Assembly (NCBI GenBank): GCA_030429785.1
Contig: JAUIEQ010000020.1
Coordinates: forward strand, 1 to 10,455
DNA length: 10,455 nt
Direction: 5' to 3'
Source of the DNA: a bacterium
Lineage (GTDB): Bacteria > Patescibacteriota > Patescibacteriia > S139-126 > S139-133
Positions 7,191 through 10,455 of the stretch are shown piece by piece. Made by a program: the position numbers and the translations under genes. How positions within the stretch are numbered: position 1 is the stretch's first letter; every line of letters starts with the position of its first letter. Under the pieces are notes generated by a model, which was not told where the DNA came from, made no database searches, and worked only from the letters and a program-made list of their open reading frames with translations.

Positions 7191-7236
7191 AAAAACGCTC
7201 ATTGTTTGGTAAGATACATTGAGCGTTTTGTTTTTG
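7191..7236. terminator. Bidirectional intrinsic terminator between convergent genes
   Basis: AAAACGCTCA (7192-7201) pairs over 10 bp with TGAGCGTTTT (7220-7229) around an 18-nt loop. On the plus strand the stem runs into TTTTGTTTTTG, ending the GT2/nucleotidyltransferase operon. On the minus strand it runs into TTTTTAAG, ending the AlkD-like transcript. The right arm and loop lie inside the last codons of the AlkD-like gene, and its TGA stop is in the left arm. Confidence 0.75.
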
Positions 7237-7897
7237 AAAAATGCTCAATTGCATAACGCAACATAGTGCGCGGCATTGCTGGTGCATGTTTGTCCAAGAA
7301 CGTCTCTAGAACAACTCGGTCTTGCTTGCCTATTTCGCGCAACATCCAACCAACTGCCTTGTGAATCAAATCGTGCGAGTCATGTAATAATATTTCAGCT
7401 AGTGCTAGTGTGTCTGCATAGTCATTGTTTTTGATAAAAGCATGTGTTGCAATAATTGCTATTCGTCGTTCCCAAAGATTATTAGAGCGAGCAAGTTTAT
7501 AGAGCACAGTGCGTTTTTTGGTGAGTAGCCACGTACCGAGAATATCATCCGCAGAGGAATCTACAAGGTCCCAGTTGTTTACTCGGTGTGTATTTCGAAG
7601 GTATAGCTCGACTATCTTTTTTTGATCTTGAAGGCTTCCGCATTTATATTGATTGACCATAATGAGCAATGCAGTTAACCGATGCTCATGAATAGTACTG
7701 GCAAGTAATGCATCTAATGCGTTCATGGGAGCATCTTTGTATTGTTTGGCTATTGTACGTTGTTCAGGTACAGTGAGTCCTATAAAAACATCACCATAGC
7801 CATATTGTCCTTTACCAGTTTTGAAAAAACGCTTACTCTTCTCTGCTTTTGCTTTGCTGGCGTGTTGTTTGAGCGCTTGTACTATTTTTTGATGCAT
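7199..7897 (-). CDS. DNA alkylation repair protein, AlkD family
   Basis: A 232-residue all-helical HEAT-like-repeat protein of the AlkD family, DNA glycosylases that remove bulky or positively charged N3- and N7-alkylpurines without flipping the base. The family signature RFFKTGKGQYGYGDVFIGLTVP occupies residues 23-44. NNWDLVD (107-113) places W109 and D113 at the positions of the catalytic Trp and Asp of Bacillus AlkD, and W184 in GWMLREIGK (183-191) fits its third key residue, so the active site looks intact. Length is normal for the family. The ATG at 7897 is 54 nt after the msrB stop with no strong promoter or terminator between, so it is probably the last gene of the SGNH/mazG-like/msrB unit, although a separate weak promoter cannot be excluded. 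Its 3' end is shared with a bidirectional terminator. Confidence 0.92.
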   Translation of the reverse strand: MHQKIVQALKQHASKAKAEKSKRFFKTGKGQYGYGDVFIGLTVPEQRTIAKQYKDAPMNALDALLASTIHEHRLTALLIMVNQYKCGSLQDQKKIVELYLRNTHRVNNWDLVDSSADDILGTWLLTKKRTVLYKLARSNNLWERRIAIIATHAFIKNNDYADTLALAEILLHDSHDLIHKAVGWMLREIGKQDRVVLETFLDKHAPAMPRTMLRYAIEHFSKTKRSMYLTKQ

Positions 7898-7951
7898 AAT
7901 AGGTGAGTTGATAGTTGTTTGCTGGTAACAATCATGAGATTGTATCGGGGG

Positions 7952-8347
7952 TTACTTTTGCTGCTTGAAATTAAGTGCAGCAGAGTTGATGCAGTACCGC
8001 TCCCCTGTTGTTGCTCGTGGACCGTCTGGAAAAACATGACCAAGATGACCGCCGCACTGAGCACAAGTTACTTCAACTCGCTTCATTCCCAAAGAAGTAT
8101 CCTCTGTTCGTATAATCCCTTGATCTGTTGCGGATTTGTCAAAAGCGGGCCAGCCACATCCTGAGTCATATTTGTTTTCTGAGACAAACAGCGTTGCTCC
8201 ACACCCAGCACATGTGTACTCACCAGGTTCAAAATGTTTGTCATATTTACCGGTAAATGCCATTTCAGTGCCTTTTTCGCGCAATATATGATATTGTTCA
8301 GGCGTCAGTTCTTGTTGCCACTGTTTATTCGTTTTTTGATCGCTCAT
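7952..8347 (-). CDS. msrB: Peptide-methionine (R)-S-oxide reductase MsrB
   Basis: A complete 131-residue MsrB, which reduces the R epimer of methionine sulfoxide in proteins. Two zinc-binding pairs are present, CAGC (46-49) and CAQC (95-98). The catalytic cysteine is C119 in RYCINSAALNF (117-127), and C64 in SGCGWPAF (62-69) is a candidate resolving cysteine for regeneration by thioredoxin. HLGHVFPDGP (101-110) is also typical. There is no signal peptide, so it acts in the cytoplasm. The start overlaps the end of the upstream mazG-like frame by 23 nt, which suggests translational coupling. No separate ribosome binding site is visible. The AlkD-like repair gene follows after 54 nt. Confidence 0.97.
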   Translation of the reverse strand: MSDQKTNKQWQQELTPEQYHILREKGTEMAFTGKYDKHFEPGEYTCAGCGATLFVSENKYDSGCGWPAFDKSATDQGIIRTEDTSLGMKRVEVTCAQCGGHLGHVFPDGPRATTGERYCINSAALNFKQQK

Positions 8348-8698
8348 CTCGATATGCTTGCTTAATGTTTATATGTGCCTCATGGTTGTCTCGCACCGTA
8401 TCCGCAGGGTATTTTTCACTGTTGTATTTGATTTTGTCCAAGATAATTGTTTCTGGATCAATGCCTAATGTCAGTGCCATTTCAAGGCAGTAGATCATAA
8501 TGTCTGCAAGTTCATGGTTGATTTTTTGCGCAGTTTGTTTATCAGCCTGAATTTCTTGTGTTGATAGGTTGCTCCACTGAAATAATTCTAGTAATTCAGC
8601 GGCTTCTATTATAATTGATTAGCAAGATCAGCAGGTTCGAGGTTGTTCCAGTTTCTCTCTTGTGTGAATTGCTCAAGAACTGTAGTTACTTTTTTCAT
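8325..8698 (-). pseudogene. MazG-like NTP pyrophosphohydrolase, frameshifted
   Basis: The gene starts with the ATG at 8698, overlapping the SGNH stop as ATGA, and reads MKKVTTVLEQFTQERNWNN...DLANQL for 29 residues before TAA at 8611-8609. The reading continues in another frame from about 8617 as IIIEAAELLELFQW, then HELADIMIYCLEMALTLGID, and ends at TAA 8327-8325 inside msrB. Joined, the two parts give about 125 residues of an all-alpha MazG-like (RS21-C6/MazG-type) pyrophosphohydrolase that hydrolyses non-canonical or surplus NTPs; the EAAELLE and ELAD acidic metal-binding motifs are both in the second frame. One base missing near 8609-8620 explains the break. No slippery heptamer is seen there, so programmed frameshifting is unlikely; a real mutation and a sequencing or assembly error are both possible. 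No ATG early in the second frame would restore the N-terminal helix. Confidence 0.8.
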
Positions 8699-9432
8699 AG
8701 TTGTATAGCGTTAGCTTGGATGGTTTGCTGAATTGCTTCAAACCAGAGTTTGTATCCAGTGCCATTAAAGTGTAATAGATCAGGACAGTAGTAGTTGGTT
8801 ATACCAATCCCGAGTGGATCTTTGTGCTTTGTGTGGTATACGTCAACTACATGTACACCACGTGCTTGTGCAGTCTGTTTGTAGGCTGTGAGATATTGGT
8901 GTGAACGATGTGTATATAGTGTATTGAGTGGCCACGGGAATAGCGGCGCGATGCCAATATTGCCTGATGTAATCAGCACGACATTGTCAGAAAATTGCTG
9001 CGCTGTTGTAATTGTCTGCTCAAGATGTTCTTTGGCTGCTGCAAGAGGTGTGAAGTAAATAATGTCATTTGCCCCTCCCATTATCAGCACCATGTCAAAT
9101 ATATCTTGTTCAGGAGTAAGACTTTTTTGTAAATGCGTGTTGATCTCGGCGAGTTTCAAGCCGCTGATTCCTAGATTGACTATTTCGAGGTTAGGATATA
9201 CTGCATGAAAATGCCCTGCAACAGAAACTTCAGGCGTCTCAGCGCCAACTCCTATAGCAGTACTATCTCCTACAATCAGCAAGCGTTTGTGTGGTTGATC
9301 TGGTGTGTAGGAAAACGCTACAGTTTGTTTGGCTATACTACGACCAGTTTTAACACGTTTCCAAAAAGGCATATATGCATACATGATGTATGTTATGCAA
9401 ATAACAAGAATGGCAAGAGTTAGTATCTTCAT
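8695..9432 (-). CDS. SGNH/GDSL-family hydrolase, membrane-anchored
   Basis: A 245-residue SGNH-superfamily esterase or lipase-like protein. An N-terminal hydrophobic segment (about 3-23) followed by WKRVK indicates a signal anchor with the enzyme domain outside. The four blocks are clear: GDST (55-58) with nucleophile S57, the NLGISG block (86-91), GGAND (119-123) with oxyanion N122, and DLLH (218-221) with the D218/H221 pair. All catalytic residues are therefore in place. Members remove acetyl or acyl groups from polysaccharides, lipids or peptidoglycan; nothing here fixes the substrate. Its stop overlaps the mazG-like start (ATGA), so it heads the SGNH/mazG-like/msrB operon. A promoter lies just upstream at the base of the trhO terminator. 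Confidence 0.9.
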   Translation of the reverse strand: MKILTLAILVICITYIMYAYMPFWKRVKTGRSIAKQTVAFSYTPDQPHKRLLIVGDSTAIGVGAETPEVSVAGHFHAVYPNLEIVNLGISGLKLAEINTHLQKSLTPEQDIFDMVLIMGGANDIIYFTPLAAAKEHLEQTITTAQQFSDNVVLITSGNIGIAPLFPWPLNTLYTHRSHQYLTAYKQTAQARGVHVVDVYHTKHKDPLGIGITNYYCPDLLHFNGTGYKLWFEAIQQTIQANAIQL

Positions 9433-9441
9433 AATACATCC

Positions 9442-9470
9442 AGTATACCAAAAAGCGCCGATGTTGTCGG
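9442..9470 (-). promoter_or_regulatory. Promoter for the SGNH/mazG-like/msrB operon
   Basis: On the minus strand TATACT (9447-9442) has an extended -10 TG (9450-9449) and, 17 nt upstream, CCGACA (9470-9465), matching TTGACA at 4 of 6 positions. Transcription would start near 9435, only a few nucleotides before the ATG at 9432, so the mRNA would be leaderless or nearly so. The -35 half lies within the trhO terminator stem. Confidence 0.45.
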
Positions 9471-9478
9471 GCTTTTTT
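9450..9478. terminator. Intrinsic terminator after trhO
   Basis: AAAAAGC-g-CCGA (9450-9461) pairs with TCGG-GCTTTTTT (9467-9478) around the loop TGTTG, with one bulged G. Read on the minus strand the GC-rich stem ends in a T run and lies about 14 nt after the trhO stop. The sequence is nearly symmetric, so it could also stop plus-strand transcription. Confidence 0.75.
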
Positions 9479-9492
9479 GTCTGAGTGGTGCG

Positions 9493-10404
9493 TTAGCCAG
9501 ACATTGCTTGGGTTAGTACTTTTTGCCTGCATCTATCTGAGCAAAAGACTTGGTTGTTGGTACGGCAATTCTTGCAACAAACAATATGTACGTGACAGCT
9601 GAGGTTAGCGCAATCGCCATATTCATCACATGAAATACCGCAGTGATGACAGGTGCCCACGACTTCATGCTCAGGACTGTCGGTTTCAAATCCCATTACG
9701 GTGCGTCCATCAAATACATACAGTTTGCCTTTGAAATGTTGGTTTGGGTACTTTTCCATGTACGTGACAATACCATTTTTGAGTTGATAAACGTTTGTGA
9801 AACCGTGTTTGATCAAAAAGCCGGAAGCTTTTTCACAACGAATACCTCCAGTGCAGACAGTTACAATAGTTTTGTCTTTGAGGTTATTTAGTTCTGGTAA
9901 TACTTTAGGAAGGTCGCGAAAATTATGCAAAGCTGGCAAAATAGAATTTTCAAAAAAACCAACCTTGTGTTCGTAATCATTACGCATATCAATAATATAA
10001 AACTCCCTACCTTCTTCAAACCATTGGTGCAGTTCCTCTGCCTTAAGATAGTTACCAGTGGTTTCGTGTGGACTAAAATCATCAGCTCCAAGTTGGAGGC
10101 TCACGATTTCATCACGTACTTTGATTGACAGTTTTGGAAATGCATCACCTGTTCCTTTACTGAGCTTCCAGTCTACATTTGCAAATCGCTCGTCTTGTTT
10201 CATAGTATCAATGTATGTATTGATGTGGTCACTTGTGCCCTCAAGCGTGCTATTGATTCCTTCAGTAGCAATGATCGTTCTACCTAACAAGCCCAAACGC
10301 TCACAAAGCTCACGCTGTTCGTGCATGAGTTGTTGCGGGTTGTCTATAGTGGTGTATAAATAAAATAGAACAATGGTATGTTCCCAATTCTGATTTTTGT
10401 GCAT
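9493..10404 (-). CDS. trhO: Oxygen-dependent tRNA uridine-34 hydroxylase TrhO (YceA, rhodanese family)
   Basis: A 303-residue member of the TrhO/YceA family, which hydroxylates U34 of certain tRNAs using O2 as the first step to (c)mo5U wobble modifications. The N-terminal domain includes GRTIIATEGINSTLEGT (41-57) and DWKLSKGTGDAFPKLSIKVRDEIV (78-101). The rhodanese domain (about 120-220) has IIDMRNDYEHKVGFF (137-151) and the active-site loop CTGGIRC (184-190), with C184 as the expected catalytic cysteine. The C-terminus carries ten cysteines between 252 and 292, fitting the zinc-binding tail of the family. Length is typical. The ATG at 10404 has a weak GGA 8 nt upstream. It is a single-gene unit closed by an intrinsic terminator. 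Confidence 0.94.
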   Translation of the reverse strand: MHKNQNWEHTIVLFYLYTTIDNPQQLMHEQRELCERLGLLGRTIIATEGINSTLEGTSDHINTYIDTMKQDERFANVDWKLSKGTGDAFPKLSIKVRDEIVSLQLGADDFSPHETTGNYLKAEELHQWFEEGREFYIIDMRNDYEHKVGFFENSILPALHNFRDLPKVLPELNNLKDKTIVTVCTGGIRCEKASGFLIKHGFTNVYQLKNGIVTYMEKYPNQHFKGKLYVFDGRTVMGFETDSPEHEVVGTCHHCGISCDEYGDCANLSCHVHIVCCKNCRTNNQVFCSDRCRQKVLTQAMSG

Positions 10405-10422
10405 AGTTATTTTCCAATACTA

Positions 10423-10431
10423 ATCATAGCA
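10423..10431 (-). promoter_or_regulatory. Probable extended -10 promoter for trhO
   Basis: On the minus strand TATGAT (10428-10423) is preceded by an extended -10 TG (10431-10430). No -35 match is seen 17 nt upstream, which an extended -10 can tolerate. Transcription would start near 10416, with a leader of about 12 nt. Upstream sequence is cut by the window edge. Confidence 0.4.
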
Positions 10432-10455
10432 CTACGTAACTCACCGCGAGGCTCA

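Noticed and set aside
7928..7943. Hairpin ACAATC-atga-GATTGT between msrB and the AlkD-like gene
   Set aside because: Only 6 bp and AT-rich, with no T run on either strand; not enough to call a terminator or to separate the two genes.
7919..8164. Plus-strand open frame over the msrB 3' end
   Set aside because: It mirrors MsrB, whose zinc and catalytic residues are intact, so it is a shadow of that gene.
8609..8625. Programmed -1 frameshift in the mazG-like gene
   Set aside because: No X XXY YYZ slippery heptamer and no clear stimulatory structure next to the junction; mutation or sequence error explains it better.
1..10455. Alternative genetic code (TGA as Gly, as in Absconditabacteria/Gracilibacteria)
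   Set aside because: TGA ends the AlkD-like and SGNH genes at the expected family lengths, and there are no in-frame TGA codons in the conserved genes.

Overview
The window looks like a piece of a small, AT-rich bacterial genome that uses the standard code (TGA is used as a stop in the AlkD-like and SGNH genes). Genes are packed with overlapping or abutting ends, and almost none has a clear Shine-Dalgarno sequence. One glycosyltransferase carries a C-terminal extracytoplasmic domain (key residues EGLTHVAR and YAEDWL) that I associate with surface proteins of Patescibacteria (CPR). Together these point to a Patescibacteria/CPR lineage; this is inference, with moderate confidence at best.

Left block (1-7163): a divergent envelope-polysaccharide locus. 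Two back-to-back promoters with good TTGACA -35 boxes lie at about 4341-4418. Leftward (minus strand) run a possible 42-residue membrane protein, a PgaC/IcaA-like processive GT2 synthase, an exported GH18-like TIM-barrel protein whose ATG directly follows the synthase stop, then (after a weak terminator-like hairpin) an MscS-type channel, and finally a third GT2-like membrane protein that starts 1 nt after the channel stop and runs off the left edge. Rightward run a second, unusual GT2 synthase with the extracytoplasmic tail and a nucleotidyltransferase resembling the N-terminal half of GlmU but with an eroded nucleotide-binding loop. The gene content is that expected for making, exporting and trimming a GlcNAc-type polymer, but substrate and product are not shown by the sequence.

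Middle (7164-7236): two hairpins between convergent genes. The second is a strong bidirectional terminator that overlaps the last codons of the AlkD-like gene.

Right block (7199-10404, all minus strand): housekeeping, repair and stress genes. In transcription order: trhO (O2-dependent tRNA U34 hydroxylase), terminator, SGNH hydrolase, a mazG-like NTP pyrophosphohydrolase broken by a one-base frameshift, msrB (methionine sulfoxide reductase B), and an AlkD-family DNA alkylation repair protein. SGNH, mazG-like and msrB are joined by ATGA or 23-nt overlaps and form one operon, probably extending to the AlkD-like gene. MsrB, TrhO and AlkD suggest a cell that meets oxygen and chemical damage. I saw no RNA genes, CRISPR array, insertion sequence or attachment site.
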